Part shown: positions 9,035 through 17,719 of the stretch, piece by piece
Layout of the letters: every line of letters begins with the position of its first letter
Numbering within the stretch: position 1 is the stretch's first letter
Assembly: GCA_944325665.1 (NCBI GenBank)
Contig: CALVAY010000007.1
Location: 26,633 to 90,632 of the forward strand
From: Candidatus Gastranaerophilales bacterium
GTDB taxonomy: Bacteria > Cyanobacteriota > Vampirovibrionia > Gastranaerophilales > Gastranaerophilaceae
Length of the DNA stretch: 64,000 nt
Direction of reading: 5' to 3'
The notes under the pieces: model-generated
What the model was told of the DNA's origin: nothing
The model's database searches: none
What the model saw: only the letters and a program-made list of their open reading frames with translations
Program-made: the position numbers and the translations under genes

Positions 9035-9500
9035 GTTTGTTCATTTCCTCGAGTTCTTGAAGTTCTTTTGCTTCACGGCTTTTTGCGAAGTGTTTTTGTG
9101 CGCCGATTTCATTTAACTGTTTAAGCTCAAGCGCTTTTTCTTCCATTAAATACTCTTCACGCTTATGCTCTTTGTGTTTTTCAAGTACGTTAACTTCCTT
9201 TTCGCGTTCTCTTAATTTTTCTTTTTCAACTTCCAGTGCTTCAAGTGCCTTTTGTTTTTCCTGTTCAAGCTGTTCGCCTTTTTCGTATAAGTGTTTTAAA
9301 AATTTATCAAACCCTTCATACATCATCGGGTCGGATTTTCGCATATTCACACGTGTGTCTTGAATATCTTTGTTATTTTTAATTATCAAAAGCTCAATTC
9401 TATCAACCTCAGCCTGAGCTTTTATGACTTCTTGAAGCTGCTCTTCTTTTTTTCTTATTCTGATTTCAAGGAACTTTTGAAGTCTGTACCTGAAAGGCAT
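9018..9500 (-). CDS. fliJ: flagellar export chaperone FliJ
   Basis: A 160-residue, highly charged, all-helical coiled-coil protein starting MPFRYRLQKFLEIRIRKKEEQL, the typical FliJ opening, and rich in Glu, Lys and Gln heptads throughout. FliJ links the export ATPase FliI to the gate and handles chaperones. It is the first gene of the minus-strand flagellar set and overlaps the fliK-like gene by 17 bases. The divergent motAB set begins 119 bases away, and the two may share a control region. Family call from length, composition and context. Confidence 0.8.
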   Translation of the reverse strand: MPFRYRLQKFLEIRIRKKEEQLQEVIKAQAEVDRIELLIIKNNKDIQDTRVNMRKSDPMMYEGFDKFLKHLYEKGEQLEQEKQKALEALEVEKEKLREREKEVNVLEKHKEHKREEYLMEEKALELKQLNEIGAQKHFAKSREAKELQELEEMNKHDSRR

Positions 9501-9619
9501 TTTTCTATCCGCACTTATACTTTCACGGTTTATATTACGGCCGTTTTTAAAATAAATTTAATAATTTTTGAAAAAAAGTCAAAAAATTCGTTTAAATATA
9601 TGATTTTTGTCAAATTAAA

Positions 9620-10525
9620 ATGGCCGATAATTCAAGTATTATGACAAGGGGTATAATAAGGTTTTTATTGTTAGCATTTATGCTTTGCAACTTTATGCAA
9701 AGTTCATTCGGGTATGAAAGAATAGGGATAATTTCAGATGCCATTTTGACCCAAATTACCCCTTATAACGCATATTTTAAAACTCCCGAGTTCTTTTTGC
9801 AGGATGTCAGAGGACACCTTGTAAAATCAGGTGTAGCCGTTGTAAGCGTTGACAATACAAAAAGACTCCTTACACGAATGGGTGTAAGTCAAAATGATAT
9901 TGAAGCCCTTGGTGCATTGCAGCAAGGTTATGATTTAGACTATGCGCTTTTAAAAAATGTTGCAAGAGCAATCGGGGTTAAAAAACTTGTCGTTATGACA
10001 AGCTCTATTGACATCCAAAGAGATTTTCTTAAAAACACTCTTTGGAATGTTGCAAACGTAGCAGGCATGGACGTTGTAAACCCGACTCACAGGGTAAGTG
10101 TTTATGCAGCTTTTGTGGATGTTGAACACGAAGTTGTAATTTGGGAGCAAATTTACGCTAAAAATATCAGAAACAACAAGTTCAAAAACGTTGATACAAC
10201 TATCTCAAGCAACTATGAAGGCATGCTAAGGCTTAAAGAATATTCAAAATACATAAGCCCCGAAATTTCTCATCAAGTTAAGATGAGACTTGTTGACCCG
10301 TCTTATGAAACTCCGCCAACCGTAATTAACAGGGGCAACATAGTTAAATATTTCAAAGATATGAAAAACATTGGCTCTAAAAAACGTTTAACGGACATCG
10401 AAAACGAAAAGTGGGACAGCGAAAAATTCAGAAACGACACAAAAGAAAACTTCAAAAATGCAAAAGATAACGTAATTCAAGGCACAAGAAACCTAAAAGG
10501 AAAAATTTTTAATGAAGACTTATAA
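9620..10525 (+). CDS. secreted protein of unknown function upstream of motA
   Basis: 301 residues with an N-terminal signal peptide (hydrophobic core about residues 12-26, likely cut after SSFG near 31). A mixed alpha/beta domain follows, including VKKLVVMTSSID and a VYAAFVDVEHEVVIWEQIY strand pair, then a Lys/Asn-rich helical tail. The strand pattern recalls periplasmic CsgG/FlgT-like folds, but I do not recognise the family. An in-frame ATG at 9641 also keeps the signal peptide; neither start has a strong ribosome site. The end overlaps motA by 14 bases, so a flagellar-motor periplasmic role is a reasonable inference. Confidence 0.75.
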   Translation: MADNSSIMTRGIIRFLLLAFMLCNFMQSSFGYERIGIISDAILTQITPYNAYFKTPEFFLQDVRGHLVKSGVAVVSVDNTKRLLTRMGVSQNDIEALGALQQGYDLDYALLKNVARAIGVKKLVVMTSSIDIQRDFLKNTLWNVANVAGMDVVNPTHRVSVYAAFVDVEHEVVIWEQIYAKNIRNNKFKNVDTTISSNYEGMLRLKEYSKYISPEISHQVKMRLVDPSYETPPTVINRGNIVKYFKDMKNIGSKKRLTDIENEKWDSEKFRNDTKENFKNAKDNVIQGTRNLKGKIFNEDL

Positions 10526-11315
10526 GTACAAATTTGATATCGCTATTATCCTCTTTGTAGGCTTGTTTGCCTTGTTTGCACCGATTATTATTAAAACAAA
10601 ATCAATAAGCACACTAATTGCCCCTCACGCACTTTTAATCGTAATTGGCGGAACGCTTTGTGCGGGGTGTTTAAGTTTTTCCTTGGAAGAAATTGTCAGG
10701 GCATTTTTATCCTTAAAAAAATTATTTCTCCAAGAAAGCGATAACAGGATTATTGCGCTATCAAGCGAAATAATTGAGCTTGCAAAAATATCACGCTCTA
10801 AAGGAATTTTAGAACTTGCAAGATACCTTGAGTGCATTGAAAATCCTTATTTGAAAAAGGCTGTTGAAAATCTTCTTGAGCAAAACGATACCGAGGTTTT
10901 AAGAGAAAATCTTAATATGATGAGCTTTTATGAAAATAAAGAAGATTTTAAATATATAGAAATTTTTGAAGAGCTTGGGGGCTACGCACCGACTTTTGGG
11001 ATTGTCGGAGCAATAATAGGGCTTATTCAAATAAGCAGTATAAATTCAGACCCCAAAGCATTACTTGGCGGTATTGCAACAGCTTTTATAGCAACGATTT
11101 ACGGGGTCGGCAGTGCCAATTTAATTTTCCTGCCCCTTGCAAAAAAGCTTAAAAACATCCTAAACGAAAAACTTTTAGAGCAAGAAATAATAACAAGCGC
11201 TATTTTAGACATTTCTAATATGCAAAGCTCAATTATAATAAGTGAAAAATTAAACAGATTGATTATGCAAAGCCAAAGCGAAAAGAAAGGAAAGGTTCTG
11301 CCTTTTGCCGCATAG
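10512..11315 (+). CDS. motA: flagellar motor stator protein MotA
   Basis: 267-residue inner-membrane proton/sodium channel subunit. Membrane helices lie near residues 10-28, 36-55, 145-170 and 180-205. The large cytoplasmic loop between helices 2 and 3 is charged, and a second charged tail follows. The segment YAPTFGIVGAIIGLIQ with GGIATAFIATIYG is characteristic of helices 3 and 4. The stop is immediately followed by the motB start, so the pair is coupled. Ion type cannot be read with confidence. Confidence 0.92.
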   Translation: MKTYKYKFDIAIILFVGLFALFAPIIIKTKSISTLIAPHALLIVIGGTLCAGCLSFSLEEIVRAFLSLKKLFLQESDNRIIALSSEIIELAKISRSKGILELARYLECIENPYLKKAVENLLEQNDTEVLRENLNMMSFYENKEDFKYIEIFEELGGYAPTFGIVGAIIGLIQISSINSDPKALLGGIATAFIATIYGVGSANLIFLPLAKKLKNILNEKLLEQEIITSAILDISNMQSSIIISEKLNRLIMQSQSEKKGKVLPFAA

Positions 11316-12041
11316 ATGAACAATTTATATGAAAAATATAAAAATTTTTATAAAAGAGCCGATAAGGAGCAGAAGAAAAATCATCTTAACCGCTGGGTAG
11401 TTTCTTATGCAGATTTTACAACGGTTTTGCTTGCAATTTTTATGGTGCTTTGGGCATATAACGGCTTAAATATTTCAGATACCGCCGAAGCCAAAATAAA
11501 AAAAGAAGAACAAAAAAGACAAGAAGAGCAAATAAAGGACAAAGGCCCGAATTACTTGCTTGACGGGGTTAAAAACCCTTCCGATTCAAAGGATATAAAA
11601 ATAATTGAATTTGAAAAAATGGCAAACAACATAAATTCAACACTTGAAGGTGAAAACAAGGTTGAAATTATCACACAGAAGGGTCAAATAACCATTCGTT
11701 TAGGCGAAGGAGTGCTTTTTGACGAAGGTTCTGCTATAATAAAACCAAATGCGAAAAAAACGCTGGATAAACTTGCCCAACAAATTAAAAATTGCGATAA
11801 TAAAATAAGAATTGAAGGACACAGCGACAACACACCAATCAGAAATTCAAAATATTCTTCAAACTGGGAGTTGTCCTCCGCAAGAGCAGTTAATATCGTA
11901 AGATATTTAATCGAAAATTCAAAAATAGAAAAATCACGCCTGAGCGCTTCAGGATATGCGGATAATGTCCCTGTTGCAACTAACAAAACCCAAGAAGGCA
12001 GGGCAAAAAACCGAAGAGTAGATATTATAATAATAAATTAA
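11316..12041 (+). CDS. motB: flagellar motor stator protein MotB
   Basis: 241 residues: a cytoplasmic N-terminus, one membrane helix containing YADFTTVLLAIFMVLWAYN with the ion-binding Asp, a charged linker, and a C-terminal OmpA-like peptidoglycan-binding domain (about 125-241). GHSDNTPIRN and WELSSARAVNIVRYL are the conserved peptidoglycan-site motifs. Its ATG abuts the motA stop codon. Together MotA and MotB form the stator anchored to the wall. Confidence 0.94.
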   Translation: MNNLYEKYKNFYKRADKEQKKNHLNRWVVSYADFTTVLLAIFMVLWAYNGLNISDTAEAKIKKEEQKRQEEQIKDKGPNYLLDGVKNPSDSKDIKIIEFEKMANNINSTLEGENKVEIITQKGQITIRLGEGVLFDEGSAIIKPNAKKTLDKLAQQIKNCDNKIRIEGHSDNTPIRNSKYSSNWELSSARAVNIVRYLIENSKIEKSRLSASGYADNVPVATNKTQEGRAKNRRVDIIIIN

Positions 12042-12053
12042 CGGAGTTAAGAT

Positions 12054-12677
12054 ATGTCAAAACCATTGCAGCCAAAGGACGCTAAACCAAAAGAAGAAGA
12101 AGTGGCTCAAAAAAATATAAACAGTGTTAATCCAAACATTATGATACTTGCAAACACAATTGTTACAATTATTGTGCTTGCGGTGTTTATGGTTATCATG
12201 TATTCACTTTTTGATTCTATGATTACAAAGAAAATTTCTTCTTTCCACAACATTGAAGAGCAAATTGATGAAGAAGCTACAAACGTTGAGGATGAAAGAG
12301 GGATGTTATTGGATTTAGGCGACTTTATCCTAAACCTTGCAGATATTGACCACAGAAGATATTTAAAAGTTAACGTTGCAATGGAGCTGTCTAAAACTGA
12401 AGAAGAAATTGAACTTTTAAACACACCTCAAGAAAAAGGCGGACACGGCAGCGCACCTGCTGACCCTATGGAAGCAATTGCAGCTGAGATGGAGCAATTC
12501 AAACCTGCAATTCGTGATGCAATTATTACGGTTATGTCAAATAAAACCTCTGACGAACTTTCAAGCACAACAGGAAAAGAGCTTGCCAAAGAAGAAATTA
12601 AAGAAATGGTCAACAATGTCTTTGGCGGTCAAAGAGAAGTTTTAAGAGTAAGTTTCGGTCAATTTATTATCCAGTAA
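12054..12677 (+). CDS. fliL: flagellar basal-body-associated protein FliL
   Basis: 207 residues with one membrane helix at about 30-56 after a charged cytoplasmic head. The periplasmic FliL domain contains DLGDFILNLADIDHRRYLKVNVAMEL and ends with VFGGQREVLRVSFGQFIIQ, the typical FliL close. FliL supports stator function. A Gly/Pro-rich insert near residues 127-140 (KGGHGSAPADP) is longer than in many homologues. It lies 12 bases after motB with a short GGAGT site. Confidence 0.88.
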   Translation: MSKPLQPKDAKPKEEEVAQKNINSVNPNIMILANTIVTIIVLAVFMVIMYSLFDSMITKKISSFHNIEEQIDEEATNVEDERGMLLDLGDFILNLADIDHRRYLKVNVAMELSKTEEEIELLNTPQEKGGHGSAPADPMEAIAAEMEQFKPAIRDAIITVMSNKTSDELSSTTGKELAKEEIKEMVNNVFGGQREVLRVSFGQFIIQ

Positions 12678-12685
12678 GGTAAAAA

Positions 12686-13108
12686 ATGGAAGAAAACTTA
12701 GAAAATACAAGCACTGAACAAGAAATTACACCAAGTGAGGAAATTTTAGTCCAACCCCCCGCAGATGAAAAACCAAAGGCGGATATGGATCTTATTTGCG
12801 TTTCTCCTGTTGAATTTATGCCCTTTGAGGACAGTGAAAACTACCTTAGCGATGATAATAAGCACAATTTAGACATTATGCAAGACGTAAAATTGCACAT
12901 AAGCGTTGAATTGGGACGCGCAAAAAGCTCGGTTAAGAAAATTCTCGACCTTACAAAAGGCTCAATTGTCGAATTAAACAAGGTTGCAGGAGAGCAAGTC
13001 GAGCTTTATGCAAACGGAAAATTCATAGCGTACGGCGAAGTTATTGTAATTGAGGACAAATTCGGACTTCGGGTTACAAGCATCGCACATCAAAATATTC
13101 ACAGATAA
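12686..13108 (+). CDS. fliN: flagellar switch protein FliN
   Basis: 140 residues. An acidic, Pro-rich N-terminal tail (about 1-50) precedes a SpoA/FliN domain with VELGRAKSSVKKILDLTKGSIVEL and GEVIVIEDKFGLRVTSI, the diagnostic core. FliN forms the bottom of the C-ring that controls rotation and export. It ends the plus-strand flagellar set behind fliL, and a bidirectional terminator follows. Confidence 0.9.
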   Translation: MEENLENTSTEQEITPSEEILVQPPADEKPKADMDLICVSPVEFMPFEDSENYLSDDNKHNLDIMQDVKLHISVELGRAKSSVKKILDLTKGSIVELNKVAGEQVELYANGKFIAYGEVIVIEDKFGLRVTSIAHQNIHR

Positions 13109-13109
13109 A

Positions 13110-13137
13110 AAAATGCACCGCCTAAACGGTGCATTTT
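13110..13137. terminator. bidirectional terminator between fliN and rubrerythrin
   Basis: An 11-bp stem (13110-13120 with 13127-13137, core ATGCACCG/CGGTGCAT) with a six-base loop, A-rich to the left and T-rich to the right. Genes converge on it from both sides. Confidence 0.85.
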
Positions 13138-13153
13138 AAGTTTTTTGGGTTGC

Positions 13154-13699
13154 TTATTTATTAAAATATCTTTTTAATAAACCGTCAAAGCCTCTGCCGT
13201 GGCGAGCTTCGTCTTTAGCCATTTCATGAACTGTATCGTGGATAGCGTCATAGCCAAGTTCTTTTGCTCTTTTTGCAATATCAAGTTTGCCTTGGCATGC
13301 ACCGTGTTCAGCATCAGCTCTCATTTCAAGGTTCTTTTTAGTTGAAGATGTTACAACTTCGCCTAATAATTCGGCAAATTTTGCAGCGTGTTCAGCTTCC
13401 TCGTAAGCATATCTTTTGAATGCTTCGGCAATTTCAGGATAACCTTCACGCTCAGCTTGTCTGCTCATTGCAAGGTACATACCAACTTCTGTACATTCAC
13501 CTGCAAAGTTAGCTTTTAAACCTTCAACAACCATTGGGTCAAGACCTTCTGTTGTTGCAATTGTGTGTTCGCAAGCGTAAACTTTATCAGAGCCTTCGCC
13601 TACTATATTAAATGTTGTTGCACCGCATAGAGGGCATTTTTCGGGCTGTTTATCAGCTTCAGTTGACCAACCGCAAACGCTACATACAAATTTTGTCAT
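13154..13699 (-). CDS. reverse-type rubrerythrin (rubredoxin domain at N-terminus)
   Basis: 181-residue peroxide-reducing non-haem di-iron protein. An N-terminal rubredoxin domain binds iron through Cys6, Cys9, Cys22 and Cys25. It is followed by the four-helix ferritin-like domain with Glu/His ligands ([30 protein letters not shown]). The domain order is the reverse of classical rubrerythrin, as in the oxygen and peroxide reductases of strict anaerobes. It overlaps perR by 20 bases and is almost certainly in one transcript with it, so induction by peroxide is expected. Confidence 0.92.
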   Translation of the reverse strand: MTKFVCSVCGWSTEADKQPEKCPLCGATTFNIVGEGSDKVYACEHTIATTEGLDPMVVEGLKANFAGECTEVGMYLAMSRQAEREGYPEIAEAFKRYAYEEAEHAAKFAELLGEVVTSSTKKNLEMRADAEHGACQGKLDIAKRAKELGYDAIHDTVHEMAKDEARHGRGFDGLLKRYFNK

Positions 13700-14093
13700 T
13701 TTCTTTCTCCTTTTCTATACACTCACGGCATATTCCGTGAAACACTATGTCATAACTGTTAATTATAAAACCTGTTTTCTCTTGTGCTCTTATTACAACC
13801 TCGGGAGCAACTTCTTTATCAATATCAAAAATTCTTCCGCACTTTTGGCAAATAAAGTGATAGTGCTCAAATGTATTATGGTCAAAATGTGCCTTTTCCT
13901 CAAGTCCCTCGATTTTTTTAATACGACCTGATGATGCCATTTTGTTTAAATTACGATAAACTGTCGCAAGAGAAATGTTGCTGTTCGCCTTCTTTAAAAT
14001 GTCATAGATATATTCAGCACTCGGGTGAACAACATTTTCTTTTAAAATTTCGTATATTTCTTCTCGCTGTTTTGAGTAATTCATATTAACCAC
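13680..14093 (-). CDS. perR: peroxide-responsive Fur-family repressor PerR
   Basis: 137 residues with a winged-helix DNA-binding half and a metal-binding dimer half. All five PerR regulatory-metal ligands can be placed: His23 (HPSAEYIY), Asp71, His77, His79 (FEHYH) and Asp90. Asp71 at the B. subtilis Asp85 position favours a peroxide sensor over an iron-sensing Fur. The structural zinc site is Cys82-x2-Cys85 and Cys122-x2-Cys125. It probably represses its own operon with rubrerythrin through the box at 14112-14126. The start could also be the Met three codons in. Confidence 0.88.
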   Translation of the reverse strand: MVNMNYSKQREEIYEILKENVVHPSAEYIYDILKKANSNISLATVYRNLNKMASSGRIKKIEGLEEKAHFDHNTFEHYHFICQKCGRIFDIDKEVAPEVVIRAQEKTGFIINSYDIVFHGICRECIEKEKENDKICM

Positions 14094-14111
14094 GCTATTT
14101 TTAAAGAAAAG

Positions 14112-14126
14112 TGATAATAATTATCA
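14112..14126 (-). promoter_or_regulatory. Fur/PerR-type operator, perfect 7-1-7 palindrome
   Basis: TGATAATAATTATCA is a flawless 7-1-7 inverted repeat. It matches the Bacillus Fur-box core and is close to the Per box. It abuts the -10 hexamer and should cover the transcription start, 19-33 bases before the perR start codon, which implies autorepression. Confidence 0.85.
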
Positions 14127-14154
14127 GTTTACATGATTTTTATTTTTTTGTCAA
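14126..14154 (-). promoter_or_regulatory. perR-rubrerythrin promoter
   Basis: On the minus strand TTGACA (14149-14154) and TAAACT (14126-14131) are separated by 17 bp. The consensus -35 and spacing make this a strong sigma-70 type promoter, and the palindromic operator begins inside its -10. Confidence 0.8.
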
Positions 14155-14226
14155 TACTATGCCACATTGCGAAGCGTCAAACAATGTGTTATATTAGATA
14201 TATACAGTTTAGATGGATGTTGAGTT

Positions 14227-14814
14227 TTGGACGATATTAAAAATTATATTTCGCATTCGATTGAGTTGAAACAGGCTATTTACAACAATAACCACCTTTT
14301 GTTGAAAATTTATCAGGCAGGACAGCTTGCAATATCGACCTTAAAAAGAAAAGGTAAAATCATAATCGCAGGAAACGGCGGTTCTGCGGCTGACGCTATG
14401 CATATGGCTGCCGAATTTAATGTCAAATTTTACAGCGCAAGACAAGCCCTTGCTGCTGTTGCACTTGGGACAAATACCTGTGTTTTAACGGCAATATCCA
14501 ACGATTTTGACTATGAGTACTCTTTTTCAAGAGAGCTTGAGGCAATAGGGTGCGAAAACGACGTCCTTATAGCTATTTCAACAAGCGGACACTCAAAAAA
14601 CATCTTAAGTTTAATTGACAGTGCAAAAAAGAAAAATATTCCTATTATCTTTATAACAAGTGAAATGCTGGGTGAGATGTACCTTAAAAAGGTTGATATT
14701 CCAATTTGCGTACCTTCGCATGACACACCGATTATTCAAGAATCTCACCTTATGATTGAGCATTTAATTTGCTATGAAGTTGAAAAAGAAATGCAAAACT
14801 ATCGCTTAAGCTAA
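14227..14814 (+). CDS. gmhA: phosphoheptose isomerase
   Basis: 195-residue SIS-domain enzyme that converts sedoheptulose 7-phosphate to D-glycero-D-manno-heptose 7-phosphate, the first step to LPS heptose. GNGGSAADAMHMAAEF (about 49-64) and ISTSGHSKNI (about 117-126) form the sugar-phosphate site. IIQESHLMIEHLICYEVE near the end supplies the zinc and catalytic Gln/His set typical of GmhA. The start is TTG; no in-frame ATG lies near and the ribosome site is weak. Its partner genes are not adjacent, but a family-9 glycosyltransferase lies at 48.8 kb. Confidence 0.88.
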   Translation: MDDIKNYISHSIELKQAIYNNNHLLLKIYQAGQLAISTLKRKGKIIIAGNGGSAADAMHMAAEFNVKFYSARQALAAVALGTNTCVLTAISNDFDYEYSFSRELEAIGCENDVLIAISTSGHSKNILSLIDSAKKKNIPIIFITSEMLGEMYLKKVDIPICVPSHDTPIIQESHLMIEHLICYEVEKEMQNYRLS

Positions 14815-14815
14815 G

Positions 14816-15862
14816 CTACTGAACGATTTTGCTTAAGCCTTGCGGAGAATCAACATTTCTTTTTAATTTTAGGGCAATTTTCAATGCCAAAAGCTGAATT
14901 ATAAAGACTTTTGCAAGAGTTGTGCTGATTTCATCCTCAAAGCGCGGAAACTCTACGAAAATTTTCGCATCAAGATTTTCCTTATTATCAGTAATAACAA
15001 CACTTTTAGGCTTATAGTTATCTTTTATTCTATTAAAATTCTTAAGTTCAAATTCGCTTATATCGCCTGATAAAATCTCAATTAAGGTATCAATTTTATT
15101 TAAAACCGCAACGTGTCCGTGTACAAATTCACCCATAGAGTAAGCGTTTACATCAATGTATGAAGTTTCTCTGATTTTAAGTGCAGCCTCTCTTGCAATC
15201 TCGTAATTAATACCTTGACCAACCACGGGGAAATTTTTTCTTTTAGAGAGAAAATCTGCCGCTTTATCAATGTTTTTAATATTTTCAGGCAATGAAGCAA
15301 TGTTTTGTGCAAGTTCATTTATATTTTTAAGATAAGACGCAACGTCTTTCAATTTATTTTGACCGATTTTTACCGCACACAAGTAAAGTGCCAAAATTGA
15401 AGCACTGAAAGACTTTGTGGCAGCGATTGAGTTTTCAACTCCGGTATTTATATTCATTTTATAATCGCAAAGGTTATAAAGGGTCGAATTGTCGTTATTC
15501 ACAATCGCAACAGTCTTTGCACCTTTTTCTTTTGCTAAATTTGCGGCATTTAAGGTGTCAAAAGTTTCTCCGGATTGGCTTATAAAGAAATAAAGGGAGT
15601 TTGCATCAATCTGCTTTGACAAATCGCATAAAAATTCACCTGAAAACTCAACACTTGTGGGAACATCTGCAATTTTTTCAAAAAACTTTTTGGAAATTTG
15701 TGCACAGTTATAAGAAGAACCGCTGGCAACAATTTTTATATCTCTTACAATTAAAGGCATATCAAGTGTAACAACGTAGTTTTGAACATACTTAGAAACT
15801 AAATCGCCCAACTTTTGCGATTGCTCTAAAATTTCCTTTTCCATTTCGGTTTGTTTTTTCAT
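14816..15862 (-). CDS. SIS-domain amino-sugar phosphate isomerase, GlmS C-terminal-like
   Basis: 348 residues made of two SIS domains like the isomerase half of GlmS, without the glutamine amidotransferase half. ASGSSYNCAQ (about 47-56) and SQSGETFDT near 95 bind the sugar phosphate. The second domain has EAALKIRETSYIDVNAYSMGEFVHG, and the protein ends DSPQGLSKIVQ like GlmS. Such stand-alone forms act as deaminating isomerases or deglycases (AgaS, FrlB, NagB-II types); which one is not visible. It is convergent with gmhA with one base between stops, and has its own promoter region shared with hemW. Confidence 0.8.
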   Translation of the reverse strand: MKKQTEMEKEILEQSQKLGDLVSKYVQNYVVTLDMPLIVRDIKIVASGSSYNCAQISKKFFEKIADVPTSVEFSGEFLCDLSKQIDANSLYFFISQSGETFDTLNAANLAKEKGAKTVAIVNNDNSTLYNLCDYKMNINTGVENSIAATKSFSASILALYLCAVKIGQNKLKDVASYLKNINELAQNIASLPENIKNIDKAADFLSKRKNFPVVGQGINYEIAREAALKIRETSYIDVNAYSMGEFVHGHVAVLNKIDTLIEILSGDISEFELKNFNRIKDNYKPKSVVITDNKENLDAKIFVEFPRFEDEISTTLAKVFIIQLLALKIALKLKRNVDSPQGLSKIVQ

Positions 15863-15908
15863 TGCACACTCCCTAATTTCATTTTCATATCCATATTATA
15901 ATATCAAT

Positions 15909-16994
15909 ATGACAAAAAGTATTTATCTTCACATTCCCTTTTGTATTAAAAAATGTGCGTACTGCTCGTTTATATCAGGCACAAATCTTGATTTAATGAG
16001 CATTTACACCGACAAATTATGCGAAGAAATTAAAAAATTTTATGACAAAACTTTACTTAACACAGTTTACTTTGGCGGCGGAACGCCTTCTTTGCTTGAA
16101 TTAAGTCATGTTGAGAAAATATTATCCTTACTTAACTTTGACGAAAATACGGAAATAACGCTTGAAGTTAACCCAAAAACTGTTGACTTAAATAAGTTAA
16201 AAGGGCTAAAGAGCCTTGGTATTAACAGAATAAGCCTTGGTGTACAAAGTTTTAATGATACCTTGCTTAAAGCGGCGGGGAGAATTCACACAAGTGAAGA
16301 TGCCCTAAAAACAATAGATGAGATAAGGCTGGCGGGCTTTAAAAACCTAAGTATAGACTTAATTTACGGGCTGCCTTTTGATAATATTGAAAACTGGAAA
16401 AATACGCTAAAACAGGCAAAAAGTCTTGAACTGGAGCACATTTCTCTATACGGCTTAAAAATTGAAGAGGGCACTCCATTTTATTCTAATCCGCCAAAAA
16501 ACTTGCCTGATGAGGATACACAGGCTCTTATGTATGAAATTGCAATGGAAGAATTGAGCGATTTTTATCATTACGAATTTTCTAACTTTGCAAAAGATAA
16601 AAATCATCCCTCAAGGCACAATCTCACTTACTGGAACTTAGCTCCGTACTGGGGTTTTGGGCTTGGTGCAAGCGGATTTGTAAATTTAAAAAGATACATT
16701 AACGAAACAAATTTAAAAAATTATTTAGATAACCCTATAAAAGAAAAGAATTACGAACCCAAAGATATGCAAAAACTGCTTGAAGAGTACATTTTTCTTG
16801 GTTTTAGAAAACAAGAAGGGATAATTTTAAAAGAGATTAACGAAAAGTTTCAAATTGATTTTGAAAAAAAATACCAAAAAATTCTTGAAAAATACCTCAA
16901 AACCAATCATCTTGAAAAAACAAAAGAAGGCTACAAGCTGACAAGGGAAGGGGTTTTGGTTTCAAATTATATTTTGTGCGATTTTATTGACTGA
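15909..16994 (+). CDS. hemW: radical SAM haem chaperone HemW-like
   Basis: 361-residue radical-SAM protein related to coproporphyrinogen dehydrogenase. The 4Fe-4S motif is Cys12-x3-Cys16-x2-Cys19 in IPFCIKKCAYCSF. YFGGGTPSLL (about 55-64), the SAM contact, follows, as does GVQSFNDTLLKAAGRIHT. The C-terminal HemW domain includes HNLTYWNLAPYWGFGLGASGF. This family delivers haem to enzymes rather than making it, so function in an anaerobe is uncertain. TATAAT at 15897-15902 is exactly six bases from the ATG, so the mRNA is probably leaderless. Confidence 0.87.
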   Translation: MTKSIYLHIPFCIKKCAYCSFISGTNLDLMSIYTDKLCEEIKKFYDKTLLNTVYFGGGTPSLLELSHVEKILSLLNFDENTEITLEVNPKTVDLNKLKGLKSLGINRISLGVQSFNDTLLKAAGRIHTSEDALKTIDEIRLAGFKNLSIDLIYGLPFDNIENWKNTLKQAKSLELEHISLYGLKIEEGTPFYSNPPKNLPDEDTQALMYEIAMEELSDFYHYEFSNFAKDKNHPSRHNLTYWNLAPYWGFGLGASGFVNLKRYINETNLKNYLDNPIKEKNYEPKDMQKLLEEYIFLGFRKQEGIILKEINEKFQIDFEKKYQKILEKYLKTNHLEKTKEGYKLTREGVLVSNYILCDFID

Positions 16995-17052
16995 CAGGGG
17001 TAAGCTCAATATAGTTGCAAAAGAGCTAAAATAAGTCTAATATAATTTTATG

Positions 17053-17415
17053 ATGAGTGAAAATAATAAAACTCGATACACAAAACGCTGGTATGACAGC
17101 GAACCTTGGACACAAGAAGTTCTTGAAATTCTGCAAACACTCTCTATTCGCTCACATTACGAAATTTCAAGAGAAGTTATCAAGGTTGTAGATGTAATTA
17201 AGGCACAAAAAAGAGAAATGGAAGAAATGCCTTTAAGTATCGGTTTAGATAGGGTTTTAGGACTTTATAAGGAACAGAACAAAAGAAGGTGGTATGATAA
17301 CTCTTTGCCTATTTCAAGAGTATTTAAAACAGCCTCTTGCCTTTCAGACCAAGACTTTCACAACATCATGCAAGGTATTTCAACCACATTAAAGGAAGCA
17401 TGCAATGACAGATAA
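17053..17415 (+). CDS. conserved protein of unknown function, 120 aa
   Basis: Mostly helical, charged, soluble protein with two WYD motifs (KRWYDSEPW near the start and RRWYDNSLP at about 87-95) that look like an internal repeat. No known domain recognised. Two ATGs stand at 17050 and 17053. TATAAT at 17041-17046 is six bases from the second, so I take 17053, again implying a leaderless mRNA. It overlaps the next gene by 11 bases, so the pair is an operon. Confidence 0.7.
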   Translation: MSENNKTRYTKRWYDSEPWTQEVLEILQTLSIRSHYEISREVIKVVDVIKAQKREMEEMPLSIGLDRVLGLYKEQNKRRWYDNSLPISRVFKTASCLSDQDFHNIMQGISTTLKEACNDR

Positions 17416-17719
17416 AGAAGAAATAGTTGCAAATATGCAGCTTGTTGTAGAACAAATGTTTAAAGATGATGTCGATGAAAATCCCGATTCTTTAAACGAA
17501 TATTTTGACTGCTCTGCTTGCGGCAAAAACGCACCCTTGGCAGGTTCAATTCAATACGGTAAATATCGCTTGTGCAACTCTTGCGTGCTTTTAGCCGAAA
17601 CAGGTTTTGCACTTAAAAAATTTGATGACATCCAAACACTAATTGATGCTATGGAAGATAAACGCCTTGAGGAGCTTTGCGACTTTATTAAAAAAGACGA
17701 AGCAAAAGGGAATAACTAG
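17405..17719 (+). CDS. small zinc-ribbon protein of unknown function, 104 aa
   Basis: A CSACGK motif near residue 37 and a CNSC motif about 20 residues later form a CxxC...CxxC zinc ribbon. It is flanked by an acidic N-terminal helix and a charged C-terminal helix. No enzyme domain. It overlaps the preceding unknown gene by 11 bases, so a shared process is likely. Function not recognised. Confidence 0.7.
   Translation: MTDKEEIVANMQLVVEQMFKDDVDENPDSLNEYFDCSACGKNAPLAGSIQYGKYRLCNSCVLLAETGFALKKFDDIQTLIDAMEDKRLEELCDFIKKDEAKGNN

Noticed and set aside
9616..9630. Flagellar sigma-28 promoter (GCCGATAA at 9623)
   Set aside because: No TAAA lies 15 bases upstream, and the match falls inside the codons of the exported protein; the same letters occur by chance at 27 and in motB.
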